Shown: positions 44,704 through 53,924, counted from the first letter of the stretch. The stretch is DNA of 64,000 nucleotides from Streptomyces violaceoruber (GCF_033406955.1 NZ_CP137734.1:186001-250000); one strand, 5' to 3'. The notes: generated by a model from the sequence alone, not told the origin. Numbers and translations: made by a program.

Positions 44704-45597
44704 TCAGGACAGGACCACGGGCCCGAGGGTCCGGGCGACCCAGTCCTCGAAGGTGGTCGGGGTGGCCGTGTCCGGGGTGCGGGTGACGCCGGCGTCGAGG
44801 CCGTCGTCCTTGGCCCGCTTCATGTCGACGACGCCGTCCACGAAGTCCTTGTCGAGGCCGTAGCCGACCAGGGTGGAGCGCAGGTCGTCGAGCGTGTGGC
44901 GTTCGTAGCGGACGGGGCGGCCGAGCCGCTCGGTCATGATGCGGGCCAGGTCGTTGGGCGACAGGTCCCGCGGGCCGAGCACCGGGACGCTGCCGGTGCC
45001 GGTCCAGGACCGGTCGAGCAACAGGCCGGCAGCCACGGAGGCGATGTCGGCGACGGCCACGAGGGGCGACTTGCGGTCGGCGTCGAGGACGTCGGTGAAG
45101 CAACCGTGCTCCCGGATCGAGTCGGCCTCCTCCAGGAGGTTCTCGAAGAACGACGGGCTGGCCAGGGCCCGGTGGGCGACGCCGGTTTCCGCGATGAGGT
45201 CGTCCACGGCGAGGGACGCGGTGACGAGTCCCGCGCGGGCCGCGACCGGGGTGCCGCGGCCCAGGGCGGAGACGCCGACGACATGGCCGACGCCGTGCGC
45301 GACGAGCGCGTGCGCGGCGGGCCGGGTGAAGCCCCGGTAGGCGTCGTCCGGGGTGCGGGAGGAGTCCGGCGGGACGAGCCAGAAGACGGCGTCGGCGCCG
45401 TCGAAGGCCCGGTCGACGACGGCGGGGTCGCCGTGCGAGCCGGTGACCACCTCGACGCGCTCGCGCACCGGGGCGGCCAGGCGTGCGGGATCGCGCACGA
45501 TCACACGCAGTTCCTCGCCCCGGGCGGGGGCGGACTCCAGGAGCAGGGGCAGCAGTCGGCGCCCGATGTTCCCGGTGGGGGCAGTGATGACGATCAT
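44704..45597 (-). CDS. NmrA-like NAD(P)-binding protein
   Basis: A 297-residue Rossmann protein. The dinucleotide loop is [20 protein letters not shown] at residues 2-21, followed by [11 protein letters not shown] and [11 protein letters not shown]. The catalytic Tyr-x-x-x-Lys of classical SDRs is missing, as in NmrA redox sensors and atypical quinone reductases. It may therefore sense NADP status or reduce a quinone. It probably heads a two-gene unit with the darcynin-type gene. The divergent LysR gene starts 113 bp away and the gap contains an inverted repeat. Confidence 0.85.
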
Positions 45598-45660
45598 GAA
45601 AACCTCGTGGGTCGTTCCGTTCGGGTACGCCCACATCCTGCGGAGCCACGAAGCGTTGCC

Positions 45661-45687
45661 ACAATGGGAACTTCAGCAAGGGATTGT
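45661..45687. promoter_or_regulatory. LysR-site candidate in divergent region
   Basis: ACAAT (45661-45665) and ATTGT (45683-45687) are inverted over a 17-bp spacer, between the NmrA-type gene and the LysR gene. LysR proteins usually bind such partly symmetric sites just upstream of their own start. Confidence 0.35.
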
Positions 45688-45709
45688 TGCCTGGAACGGA
45701 ATAACACTG

Positions 45710-46672
45710 GTGAACAGCACAGATCCGACCGCGCCGGTCATCGACGCCAACCTCGCCGTGGCGCTCGACGCCCTGCTGGCCGAGCAGAGCGTCACCCGCG
45801 CCGCCGCCCGCATGCGCACCTCCCCCGCGGCCATGAGCCGCACCCTCGGCCGCCTCCGCCGGCTCCTCCAGGACCCCCTGCTGGTCCGGGCGGGGCAGAC
45901 CATGGTGCCGACCCCGAGGGCACTGGCCCTGCGGGACGAGGCCGCCACGGTCGTACGCCGGCTCGGCGCGCTGCTGACCCCGGCCACCGGCGTCGACCCG
46001 GCCACGCTGCGCAGCACCTTCAGCCTCCAGACCGCCGACCTGGTCGGCGCGGCCCTCGCCGCCGGTCTGCTGACACTGGCCGGACAGGAGGCGCCGGGGG
46101 TCTCGCTGCGGTTCCGGGCCGAGGAGTTGGAGGCCGGGCCGGCCCTGCGCGACGGCCGGGTGGACCTGGAGGTCGGGGCGATCGACCACGTGGATCCCGA
46201 GACGCGGGTCGAGGAGCTGGTCACCCTGCGGATGACGGCGGCCGTCCGGCCCGGCCACCCGCTCACCGAAGGACCCTTGACCGCGGCGCGGTTCGCCGCC
46301 GCCGAGCACGTCGGGGTCAGCCGCCGCGGCCGGTTCGACGGTCCGGTCGACGCCGCCCTGGCCGAGCACGGCCTCAGCCGCCGGGTCTCCGTCGTCCTCC
46401 CGGGACATCTGGCCGCACTGTCCCTCGCCGCCCGCACCGACGTCGTCGCGCTGGTGCCCGCCGCGCGGGACGAGGCCGACTTTTCCCCCAGTCCCCTCAC
46501 CGAGCAGGCCCGGGTCCTCGGACTGCGCCTCCTCGACATCCCGCTGCCGCTGCCGCCGGTGACCATCGGCATGGCCTGGCACCCCCGGCACACCGCCGAC
46601 GGCGCGCACCACTGGCTGCGCGCCGCTGTCCGCCGGGTGCTGCGTGCCGAGCCGTCCGCCCGGCGCGGGTAG
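45710..46672 (+). CDS. LysR family transcriptional regulator
   Basis: A 320-residue regulator. Residues about 12-70 are the winged helix ([61 protein letters not shown]) of the NodD/LinR-like subgroup, which begins with a D-N-L-type motif. The rest is the two-lobed effector domain. Start GTG 45710 has no clear ribosome site. It is divergent from the NmrA/darcynin pair and probably activates it. Confidence 0.87.
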
Positions 46673-47163
46673 TCGGGGAGGGAACGGGCGGGACAGGGTG
46701 CCGATCCGTCTTCCCCACCACCGCACCGGCCACCCCGCCGCACCGGCCGCCCCGCCGCACCGGCCACCCCGCCGCATCGGTCGCACCCGCCCCCGCTCCG
46801 CTTGCGGGGGCCGGGCGGCGGCGGAGACTGATACGGACGACGGCACTCCGGAAGGCCTGGACGGATGGGCGAGCACGCGGTGCGTCCCGGCGCCGGGACG
46901 CGGCACGGCCGACGAGCCGACGCGCCGACGGGATCCGCCCCCTCCTCCGTCCTGCCCGGCCCGCCCCGGCACCCACACCCGCACCCGATTGGCGCGGCCG
47001 CTCCTGGGCACACGTGCCGCGGGAACCACGCGGGCCGGGGCCCCGGGCACGGCCCGGGCGTCGGCGGGACCGTTCTGCCGGACAGGGCGAAAGGGGTCCC
47101 GTGCCCCGTGTTCGAGTCGCGCGGCTCCTGGGCGTCAGCCACTCCCCGACGAAAGGCAGTCTC
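46673..47163. other. 491-bp non-coding stretch before catalase
   Basis: I find no convincing gene here. A 100-codon open frame (46865-47167) overlaps the catalase start and has arbitrary Pro/His-rich composition. The region is extremely GC-rich, carries a 17-bp tandem repeat near its 5-prime end and a small GGCAC-ac-GTGCC palindrome near 47007. It must hold the catalase promoter, but I cannot place -35 and -10 boxes with confidence. No Fur-type box or adjacent catR gene is visible. Confidence 0.6.
46724..46774. repeat. 17-bp tandem repeat, three copies
   Basis: Three units of caccggccaccccgccg, the middle one with a single A-to-G change, followed by a degraded fourth start. It lies just after the LysR stop in the non-coding region before catalase. 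Confidence 0.85.
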
Positions 47164-48684
47164 ATGACCGACACCCCGCCCGCCACCACCACGGACTCCG
47201 GCGCACCGGCGGAGAGCGACGAACACTCGCTCACCGCGGGCCCGGCGGGTCCGGTCCTCCTCCAGGACGCCTACCTCATCGAGCAGATGGCGCAGTTCAA
47301 CCGGGAGCGCATCCCCGAGCGCCAGCCGCACGCCAAGGGCAGCGGCGCCTTCGGCCACTTCGAGGTGACGCACGACGTGAGCGCCTACACCAAGGCGGCC
47401 GTCTTCCAGCCGGGCACCCGGACCGACCTGGTCGCCCGCTTCTCCACCGTCGCCGGCGAGCGCGGCAGCCCGGACACCTGGCGCGACCCGCGGGGCTTCG
47501 CGGTGAAGTTCTACACCAGCCAGGGCAACTACGACATGGTCGGCAACAACACGCCGGTGTTCTTCGTCAAGGACCCGATGAAGTTCCAGCACTTCATCCG
47601 GTCGCAGAAGCGCCGGGCGGACAGCAACCTGCGCGACCACGACATGCAGTGGGACTTCTGGACGCTCTCGCCGGAATCCGCGCACCAGGTCACCTGGCTC
47701 ATGGGAGACCGCGGCATCCCGCGCACCTGGCGCCACATGAACGGCTACACCTCCCACACCTACATGTGGATCAACGCGTCGGGCGAGCGCTTCTGGGTGA
47801 AGTACCACTTCAAGACCGACCAGGGCATCGAGTACTTCACCCAGCACGAGGCCGACCAGATGGCGGCGGCCGACACGGACTACCACATGCGGGACCTCTT
47901 CGAGCACATCCGCGACGGCGACTTCCCGAGCTGGACGCTGCACGTGCAGGTCATGCCGTACGAGGAAGCCGCGGGCTACCGGTTCAACCCGTTCGACCTG
48001 ACGAAGGTGTGGCCGCACGGCGACTACCCCCTCATCCCGGTCGGCCGCATGACGCTGGACCGGAACCCGACGGACAACCACGCCGAGATCGAGCAGGCGG
48101 CCTTCCAGCCCAACAACCTGGTCCCGGGCATCGGCCCGAGCCCGGACCGCATGCTGCTGGCCCGGCTCTTCTCGTACGCCGACGCCCACCGCTACCGGAT
48201 CGGCGCGAACTACCAGCAGCTTCCCGTGAACGCCCCGGTCGTCGACGTCCGCACCTACTCCAAGGACGGCGCGATGGCGTACCGGAAGACCACCGATCCG
48301 GTCTACGCGCCGAACTCCAAGGGCGGCCCCGCCGCCGACACCGAGCACTTCGGCACGCCGCCCAGCTGGGAGACGGACGGGTCCATCACGCGCACGGCCT
48401 ACGTCAGCCACGCCGAGGACGACGACTGGGGGCAGCCGGGCACCCTGGTCCGCGAGGTGATGGACGACGCGGCCCGGGACCGGCTGGTCGACAACGTGGT
48501 GGACCACCTCCTCAACGAGGTGACCGAACCCGTGCTCCAGCGGGCCTTCGCGTACTGGTCGAACATCGACAGGACCATCGGCGACCGCATCGCCAAGGGG
48601 GTGCGGGCGAAGGCGGGCGAGAAGGACTTCAAGGCCGCCGAGCAGCGCAATCCGGCCCGGCAGGCCATGCAGGACAAGGCCTGA
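47164..48684 (+). CDS. monofunctional haem catalase
   Basis: A 506-residue clade 3-size catalase that dismutates hydrogen peroxide. Active-site His56 is in [13 protein letters not shown]. The distal Asn region is [18 protein letters not shown]. The proximal haem ligand is Tyr338 in [51 protein letters not shown] is the family signature. The N-terminal 20 residues are Thr/Pro-rich and not a signal peptide. AAAGG precedes the ATG by 7 nt. A very strong terminator follows. No catalase repressor gene is adjacent, so control probably comes from elsewhere. Confidence 0.96.
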   Translation: MTDTPPATTTDSGAPAESDEHSLTAGPAGPVLLQDAYLIEQMAQFNRERIPERQPHAKGSGAFGHFEVTHDVSAYTKAAVFQPGTRTDLVARFSTVAGERGSPDTWRDPRGFAVKFYTSQGNYDMVGNNTPVFFVKDPMKFQHFIRSQKRRADSNLRDHDMQWDFWTLSPESAHQVTWLMGDRGIPRTWRHMNGYTSHTYMWINASGERFWVKYHFKTDQGIEYFTQHEADQMAAADTDYHMRDLFEHIRDGDFPSWTLHVQVMPYEEAAGYRFNPFDLTKVWPHGDYPLIPVGRMTLDRNPTDNHAEIEQAAFQPNNLVPGIGPSPDRMLLARLFSYADAHRYRIGANYQQLPVNAPVVDVRTYSKDGAMAYRKTTDPVYAPNSKGGPAADTEHFGTPPSWETDGSITRTAYVSHAEDDDWGQPGTLVREVMDDAARDRLVDNVVDHLLNEVTEPVLQRAFAYWSNIDRTIGDRIAKGVRAKAGEKDFKAAEQRNPARQAMQDKA

Positions 48685-48707
48685 GTCCTCCCGCTGTTCT
48701 CCGCTCC

Positions 48708-48741
48708 GACGGGGCGTGCGCCGACCGGCGCACGCCCCGTC
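48708..48741 (+). terminator. catalase terminator
   Basis: A perfect 15-bp stem, GACGGGGCGTGCGCC (48708-48722) with its complement at 48727-48741, and a 4-nt loop gacc. It starts 24 bp after the catalase stop. There is no U-tract. Confidence 0.85.
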
Positions 48742-48948
48742 GCGCATGACCGGCGAGTTCTCCGTCGCAGGCGGTTCCGCCGAGGTCGCGGCACCGGCTC
48801 GTCGGAGTGCGGGCTGCTAGCATCCGGGCGTGCGTTGATCTGCGGTGCGGTGGCCCCGGCCGCCGCGGACGGAGTGACCGCCCTCTCGTCGACCGGACTT
48901 CGAGGGCGGCTCGGCATGTCTCCCGTCAAGCAGTCCGGAGGTCCGCAC

Positions 48949-49698
48949 GTGTCCGCACCGCATCCGATGACCTATGAGGCGTTCCTCGCGCACGCCACCG
49001 CCGACCCCGACGTCGTCGGTCTGGTCCTCAAGGGTTCCCACGCCCACGACGGCATGCCCACCCGGCACTCCGACCACGACGTGTACGTCGTGGTCACCGA
49101 CGGGGCGCGCACCGGCCTGACCGGACTCGACGGTTTCCGCTCCGCCCGGCTGGACCTGGTGGTCGTGACGGTGACGGAGTTCGACCGGCTCGGCGGCTGG
49201 GAGCGCTACGCGATCGCGCGGGCCCGGGTCCTGCTCGACCGGCTCGGCGGGCGCGTCGCGAGGATGGTGGCCGCCAAGGGACGGCTCGGCGTCGCGGAGG
49301 CCTCGCGGGTCGCGGCCGCCCGGCTGGACGCCTACGCCAACTCGCACTACCGGTCGCTCAAGAACGCCCGGGACGGGCATCCGCTCGCCGCGCGGCTCGA
49401 CGCGGCGGACAGTATCGGCTTCCTGCTGGAGCTGCTGTTCGCCCTCGACCGCCGTCCGCGCCCCTACAACAAGTACCTGGAGTGGGAACTGGACCGGTTC
49501 CCGCTGACGGGGTGGGACGGGCGCGAACTTCTGGCCACGCTCGGACGGATCACCGGGGCCGGTGGCACGGACGTGCAGCGAGAGCTGTTCGGCAGGGTCG
49601 AGGCCGCGGCGCGCGAGGCGGGACACGCGGCGACACTGGACTCCTGGGGCGACGACCTCGCGCTGATGCGTCCCGCGGCACCGCGGCGCGACCTCTGA
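48949..49698 (+). CDS. nucleotidyltransferase-superfamily protein
   Basis: A 249-residue protein. The nucleotidyltransferase site is VVGLVLKGSHAHDGMPTRHSDHDVYVVV, with Ser30 and metal ligands Asp42 and Asp44. The remaining helices (RSLKNARDGHPLAARLDAADSIGFLLELLFALDRRPRPYNKYLEWELDRFPL) resemble the C-terminal part of kanamycin-nucleotidyltransferase-like and MNT/HEPN-type proteins. The target is unknown. I choose GTG 48949 because GGAGG sits 7 nt before it; an ATG at 48916 is in frame but has no ribosome site. Confidence 0.75.
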   Translation: MSAPHPMTYEAFLAHATADPDVVGLVLKGSHAHDGMPTRHSDHDVYVVVTDGARTGLTGLDGFRSARLDLVVVTVTEFDRLGGWERYAIARARVLLDRLGGRVARMVAAKGRLGVAEASRVAAARLDAYANSHYRSLKNARDGHPLAARLDAADSIGFLLELLFALDRRPRPYNKYLEWELDRFPLTGWDGRELLATLGRITGAGGTDVQRELFGRVEAAAREAGHAATLDSWGDDLALMRPAAPRRDL

Positions 49699-49707
49699 CG
49701 GTCGACC

Positions 49708-49762
49708 ATGACAGTCGCTGACATCGCGTGTTACCTTCGATGACAGCGGCTGTCATCGAAGG
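49708..49762. promoter_or_regulatory. tandem operator region with 29-bp perfect palindrome
   Basis: CCTTCGATGACAGC (49734-49747), central g, GCTGTCATCGAAGG (49749-49762) is symmetric over 29 bp. A weaker copy of its core, ATGACAG-tcg-CTGACAT (49708-49724), lies 25 bp upstream. Both are in the 147-bp gap before the epimerase gene. The core ATGACAG/CTGTCAT pattern fits a TetR- or MarR-type dimer. Confidence 0.7.
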
Positions 49763-49845
49763 ACTCGGTGCCGCGCTCGTCGCCCGTACCCGCGCTCGGT
49801 CCCGGGCGGGCAGCCGCCGCATACCGACATACCTGGAGGAATCTC

Positions 49846-50766
49846 ATGCGTGTTTTCGTCACCGGCGCCTCCGGCTGGATCGGCTCAGCCGTCGTTCCCG
49901 AGCTGATCGGGGCCGGACATCAGGTCGTGGGGCTCGCCCGTTCGGACGCCTCGGCCGAGGCGCTCACCGCGGCCGGGGCCGGCGTGGTCCGGGGCACCCT
50001 GGACGACCTCGACGTCCTGCGGCGGGCCGCCGCCGACTCGGACGGGGTCGTCCACCTGGCCTTCAAGCACGACATCGCGTTCTCCGGCGACTTCAAGGGC
50101 GCCGGCGAGGCCGACCGGCGGGCCGTCGAGGTGATCGGCGAGGCGCTCGCCGGGTCCGACCGGCCGTTCACGATCGCGTCCGGAACGCCCGCGATTCCGG
50201 GGCACGTGGCCACCGAACACGACGGCCACGACGCGGACCGGGCCGCGGCCGCCCGGGGCGACGCCCAGCACATCCGGGCCGTCACCGCCGAACTGACCGT
50301 CTCCCTGTCCGCCCGCGGTGTCCGCTCCTCCGTGGTACGGCTGGCGCCGACCAATCACGGCGAGGGGGACAACGGGTTCGTACCGGCCCTCATCGGGATC
50401 GCCCGCGGCAAGGGCGTCTCCGGGTACATCGGCGACGGCACCAACCGCTGGTCGGCCGCGCACCGTCTCGACTCCGCGCGCCTGTTCCGCCTCGCGCTGG
50501 AGAAGGCCCCCGCGGGCTCGACGCTGCACGCCGTCGCGGAGGAGGGCCTGCCGGTGCGGGACCTCGCCGAGGTGGTCGGCCGGCAGCTGGGCCTGCCGGT
50601 GGTGTCGGTCCCGGCCGCGGAGGCGGAGGCCCACTTCGGCTGGCTGGCGGGCCCCCTCGCCGCCAACCGCGCGGCTTCCAGCGTCCTGACCCGCGAGCTG
50701 CTGGGGTGGGAGCCGGTCCAGCCCGGGCTCGTCGAGGACCTGGAGCAGGGCCACTACTTCAAGTAG
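49846..50766 (+). CDS. NAD-dependent epimerase/dehydratase-type SDR
   Basis: A 306-residue extended short-chain dehydrogenase. The Rossmann loop is MRVFVTGASGWIGSAVVPELIGAGHQVVGLARSD, followed by VRGTLDDLDVLRRAAADSDGVVHLAF. The usual YxxxK is not evident; the corresponding region reads TEHDGHDADRAAAARGDAQHIRAV, so activity is uncertain. Members are often annotated as 3-beta-HSD-like or NAD-epimerases and are commonly induced by xenobiotics under TetR control. CTGGAGGA precedes the ATG. The large palindrome upstream indicates a dedicated repressor, but none is encoded alongside. Confidence 0.83.
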   Translation: MRVFVTGASGWIGSAVVPELIGAGHQVVGLARSDASAEALTAAGAGVVRGTLDDLDVLRRAAADSDGVVHLAFKHDIAFSGDFKGAGEADRRAVEVIGEALAGSDRPFTIASGTPAIPGHVATEHDGHDADRAAAARGDAQHIRAVTAELTVSLSARGVRSSVVRLAPTNHGEGDNGFVPALIGIARGKGVSGYIGDGTNRWSAAHRLDSARLFRLALEKAPAGSTLHAVAEEGLPVRDLAEVVGRQLGLPVVSVPAAEAEAHFGWLAGPLAANRAASSVLTRELLGWEPVQPGLVEDLEQGHYFK

Positions 50767-50768
50767 CC

Positions 50769-50814
50769 CGGTCGCCTCCCGCGGCCTCGGTCGCCTCCCG
50801 CGGCCCCGGTCGCC
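50769..50814. repeat. 19-bp tandem repeat between convergent genes
   Basis: Units cggtcgcctcccgcggcct and cggtcgcctcccgcggccc, then a partial third, fill most of the 70-bp gap between the epimerase gene and the PAP2 gene. Confidence 0.8.
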
Positions 50815-50836
50815 GCGAGGGGCCCCGGTCCGGGCC

Positions 50837-52204
50837 TCAGACCAGCTCGGGCTGCGGTTCCGCGGGGCGCGGCGGTTCCGGCTGCCGCGCCGGCAGGGTC
50901 TTCGCCTCCCACCGCCGGGTGGTGCGCAGGTACCCGAGGACCACGGAGGCCGCCGCGAGGAGAAGCAGCGGCCCGGCGGCCCAGGGGTACCGGGCCATCT
51001 CCACCGGCAGGTGCCGGTAGGCCACCAGCAGCACCGCGAACACCGTGGTGCCGTACGCGACCAGCCGGACGGCCGCACCGTCCCAGCCCCGCGCGGACGC
51101 CCGCATCGCGGCCTCGACCGTGAGCGCGAAGACCACGCCGGCGACGAGGTCGGCGCCGTAGTGGTAGCCGAAGCCCAGGGTCGCGGTGAGGGTGGCGACC
51201 AGCCAGAACGTGCCCGCGAACCGCATGCCCCGGGAGCCCTTGCGGGAGTGGATGAACAGCGTCGTGGCCCACGCCGTGTGCAGGCTGGGCATGCAGTTGC
51301 GCGGGGTGATGTCGTCGAACGGGATCGCGTGCGGTGCGCCGGCCGGCGGCAGCGTGTGAGGCCACAGGTTGGCCACCGCCCACTGACCGCCGTCGGCGCC
51401 GTAGGCGAAGACCGGTCCGACGACCGGGAAGACCATGTAGACGGCGGGCCCGAGCAGCCCGATGACGAGGAAGGTCCGCACGAGGTGGTGGCTCGGGAAC
51501 CGGCGCTCGACCGCCACGTGGCGCAGTTGGTACAGCCCGACGAGGGCGGCGGCCAGGGGCAGCTGGCCGTAGACGAGGTGGAGCACGTGGCCGCCGACCG
51601 GTCCGGTGGCGTCGACGAACCGGCCGACCAGCCACGAGGGATTGCCGAGCGCCTGGTCGGCGGTGGCCACGTACGGGTCGAGCACCGCCTTGCGGGTCTC
51701 CGAGGTGATGAGCAGCCAGGTGTCGCCCGTCTTGTGCCCGGCCACAAGGAGCAGGCCCAGCCCGGCGCCTTTGAGCAGCAGGGCCCGTTCGCTGCCCGTG
51801 CGACGCGTCACAGCGACGACCGCGCAGCCGAGGACCACCCACAGCGCGCCGTTGCCGAAGTTCGGGTCAGCGCCGACCGCCCAGCGCATCAGCAGGAAGA
51901 CGACGTCGATGCCGATCGCCGCGCCGGCCGCGACGAGGCGCTGGCGCCAGGTGAGCACCACCATCGTCAGGGCGAGACCGGCGTACAGCAGGGGCCCGGA
52001 GCGCGGGGAGAAGACCACCTCCCGCGCCTGGTTGGTGATCGGGCCCCGCACGCCGTAGTGGCGCGCGACGATCTCCAGCGCGATGAGGAAACCGAGGGTC
52101 ACCACACCGGCCGCGGTCCACAGCACGGCCCGCGGCCGGCGCCACGCGGCGAACAGGGTGCCGAGGTCTCTTCGCGAGAGTATTCGTGTCGGTGTGGTCT
52201 TCAC
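50837..52204 (-). CDS. PAP2/Aur1-type multi-pass membrane phosphatase
   Basis: A 455-residue membrane protein with about ten hydrophobic helices. The phosphatase site is in the C-terminal half: a DDITPRNCMPSLHTAWATTLFIHSRK segment with the PSLH motif, then LGFGYHYGADLVAGVV with the second catalytic His and Asp. The N-terminal half has extra helices (VLWTAAGVVTLGFLIALEIVA...), as in actinobacterial inositol-phosphotransferase-like proteins. It may act on lipid phosphates or transfer head groups at the membrane. GTG starts it and no ribosome site is obvious. The tail is Pro/Glu-rich. Confidence 0.85.
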   Translation of the reverse strand: MKTTPTRILSRRDLGTLFAAWRRPRAVLWTAAGVVTLGFLIALEIVARHYGVRGPITNQAREVVFSPRSGPLLYAGLALTMVVLTWRQRLVAAGAAIGIDVVFLLMRWAVGADPNFGNGALWVVLGCAVVAVTRRTGSERALLLKGAGLGLLLVAGHKTGDTWLLITSETRKAVLDPYVATADQALGNPSWLVGRFVDATGPVGGHVLHLVYGQLPLAAALVGLYQLRHVAVERRFPSHHLVRTFLVIGLLGPAVYMVFPVVGPVFAYGADGGQWAVANLWPHTLPPAGAPHAIPFDDITPRNCMPSLHTAWATTLFIHSRKGSRGMRFAGTFWLVATLTATLGFGYHYGADLVAGVVFALTVEAAMRASARGWDGAAVRLVAYGTTVFAVLLVAYRHLPVEMARYPWAAGPLLLLAAASVVLGYLRTTRRWEAKTLPARQPEPPRPAEPQPELV

Positions 52205-52308
52205 TTGTTGGCCCGTTTGCTAGGGGTCGGACAAATCGGTAGCTCGTACGGATCGTCACGAGCTCGAACATGCTAACGGCACCGCCTCGCCGACCCCCGG
52301 GCCCACCG

Positions 52309-53382
52309 TCAGACCGTGTGCTGGTACGCCGGGTAGGTCAGGTAGCCCGCGTCACCGCCCTGGTAGTACGTGGACTCGTCGACCGGCGCCACCGGCAGGC
52401 CCGTGCGCAGCCGCTCGACCAGGTCCGGGTTGGCGATGAAGCCGCGGCCGAAGCTGATGAGGTCCGCCCCGAGCCCGAGCCAGTGGTCGGCGTCCTCGCG
52501 GCCGGTCTGCTTGGGTCCCATCGGCAGCACCGGGTTCATGACGAGCGTGCCCGGCCACACGCGGCGCAGGGCGACCAGCAGCTCCTCGTCGGCGGTGGCC
52601 TCGATGTGCACGTAGGCGATGCCGAGGCGGGACAGCTCGGTCAGCAGCTCGGTGTAGAGGTCGAGCACGTCGGTCTCCTCGACGCCCCAGAAGGTGCCCG
52701 CCGGGGAGAGGCGGATACCGGTCCGGTCGGCGCCGACGGCCTCGACGGTCGCGGACACGGCCTCGACGGCGAAGCGGATCCGGTGGGCCACCGGGCCGCC
52801 GTAGCGGTCGGTGCGCAGGTTCGCGTTCGTGGAGAGGAACTGGGAGATGAGGTAGCCGTTGGCGCCGTGCAGCTCGACGCCGTCGAAGCCGGCGTCGACG
52901 GCGCGGCGGGCCGCTTCGGCGTAGGACCGGGCCTGTTCCGGCACTTCGGCGGTCTCCAGGGCGCGGGGCGTCGGCACGGGCTGCGGCCCGGTCGGCGTGA
53001 ACACCTCCCCGACGGCCGGGACGGCCGAGGGGCCGACCGGCAGCATGCCCGTGGTGTCGGGGTGCGAGACGCGGCCGCCGTGCATGATCTGCGCGAAGAT
53101 CCGCCCGCCGTTGGTGTGCACGGCGGCGGTGACGGGGCGCCACGCGGCCACCTGCTCGTCGGTGTGCAGCCCCGGGGTCCCCGGGTTGGACTGGCCGACC
53201 TCGTTCGGCTGCACTCCCTCGGAGACGATCAGTCCGGCGGTGGCGCGCTGGGCGTAGTACGTGGCCATCGACGGCGTGGCCAGGCCGCCCCCGGCGGCAC
53301 GCACCCGCGACATCGGGGCCATGACCATCCGGTTGGGCAGTGTCAGTTCGCCCAGCCGGTAACTGTCGAAGAGGGACGTCAT
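52309..53382 (-). CDS. Old Yellow Enzyme family alkene reductase
   Basis: A 357-residue FMN enzyme. Signatures: LPNRMVMAPMSRVRA at the FMN site, FAQIMHGGRVSHPD, FDGVELHGANGYLISQFLSTNANLRTDRYGG (His/Asn substrate anchors and the lid), and ADLISFGRGFIANPDLVERLR for the phosphate site. It reduces activated C=C bonds or nitro esters with NADPH. AAGGAG precedes the ATG on the reverse strand. It is divergent from a MerR regulator, and its promoter has the long spacer typical of MerR activation, so induction by electrophiles is likely. Confidence 0.93.
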   Translation of the reverse strand: MTSLFDSYRLGELTLPNRMVMAPMSRVRAAGGGLATPSMATYYAQRATAGLIVSEGVQPNEVGQSNPGTPGLHTDEQVAAWRPVTAAVHTNGGRIFAQIMHGGRVSHPDTTGMLPVGPSAVPAVGEVFTPTGPQPVPTPRALETAEVPEQARSYAEAARRAVDAGFDGVELHGANGYLISQFLSTNANLRTDRYGGPVAHRIRFAVEAVSATVEAVGADRTGIRLSPAGTFWGVEETDVLDLYTELLTELSRLGIAYVHIEATADEELLVALRRVWPGTLVMNPVLPMGPKQTGREDADHWLGLGADLISFGRGFIANPDLVERLRTGLPVAPVDESTYYQGGDAGYLTYPAYQHTV

Positions 53383-53431
53383 GTCAGGACTCCTTCGTGG
53401 TCCGCGGGCCCGGATCTCGGGCACGACGGCT

Positions 53432-53463
53432 ACGCTAGAACCTGACACTGACGTCAGAGGCAA
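53432..53463 (-). promoter_or_regulatory. MerR-type promoter of the OYE gene
   Basis: Reading the minus strand: TTGCCT (complement of 53458-53463), a 20-bp spacer, TAGCGT (complement of 53432-53437). The spacer holds the inverted pair CTGAC/GTCAG. Over-long spacers with a dyad between the boxes are the hallmark of MerR-controlled promoters. Confidence 0.6.
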
Positions 53464-53498
53464 GTATGTGTGCCGCGGATCACAGCAGGGAGCAGGTC

Positions 53499-53864
53499 AT
53501 GCGGATCGGGGAAGTGGCGTCGCGGGCCGGAGTCAGCGTCCGGTCGGTGCGCTACTACGAGGACCAGGGACTGCTGGCCAGCACGCGCAGCGCCGGGGGC
53601 CAGCGCCAGTACACGGAGCACGAGGTCGAGCGGGTCCAGTTCCTCCAGCGGCTGTACGCCGCGGGCCTGTCCAGCCGGACCATCGCCGAACTGCTGCCCT
53701 GCGTGGACGCGCCCAGCGAGGTCCATTCCGACGCGGCGCTGGAGCGCATGGCGCAGGAGCGGGACCGGCTGACCGAGCACATCGCCGACCTCGTCCGCAC
53801 CAGGGACGCGCTCAATGCCCTGATGACGGCGGCCCGCGAGTACCGGGACGCCCAGTTTGCCTAA
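53499..53864 (+). CDS. MerR family transcriptional regulator
   Basis: A 121-residue regulator. Residues 1-38 are the MerR winged helix (MRIGEVASRAGVSVRSVRYYEDQGLLASTRSAGGQRQYTEHEVERVQFLQRLYAAGLSSRTIAELLPC), followed by a dimerisation helix. There is one Cys in the sensor region (LLPCVDAP) and no Cys cluster, so it is not SoxR and probably binds an organic ligand. ATG 53499 is taken because the domain begins there; an upstream GTG extension is unlikely. It is divergent from the OYE gene with the dyad-containing promoter between them. Its stop codon lies inside the palindrome that precedes the next gene. Confidence 0.9.
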   Translation: MRIGEVASRAGVSVRSVRYYEDQGLLASTRSAGGQRQYTEHEVERVQFLQRLYAAGLSSRTIAELLPCVDAPSEVHSDAALERMAQERDRLTEHIADLVRTRDALNALMTAAREYRDAQFA

Positions 53865-53886
53865 CCATGTTAGGCAAGCTCATAAT
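53857..53886 (+). promoter_or_regulatory. promoter and autoregulatory palindrome of the TetR gene
   Basis: TTGCCTAAC (53857-53865), cat, GTTAGGCAA (53869-53877) is a 21-bp perfect interrupted palindrome. TTGCCT at its 5-prime end and CATAAT at 53881-53886 make a promoter with 18-bp spacing, so a bound repressor would cover the -35 and spacer. It overlaps the stop of the MerR gene. Confidence 0.7.
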
Positions 53887-53924
53887 CGTGCCCGGCTGCC
53901 GGGTGAGCGATGCGGAGGACGGGT

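Noticed and set aside
46865..47167. 100-codon ORF ending on the catalase start codon
   Set aside because: Pro/His/Gly-rich sequence without domain character and with a poor ribosome site, in a region where all frames are open. A real small protein cannot be excluded, but there is no positive evidence.
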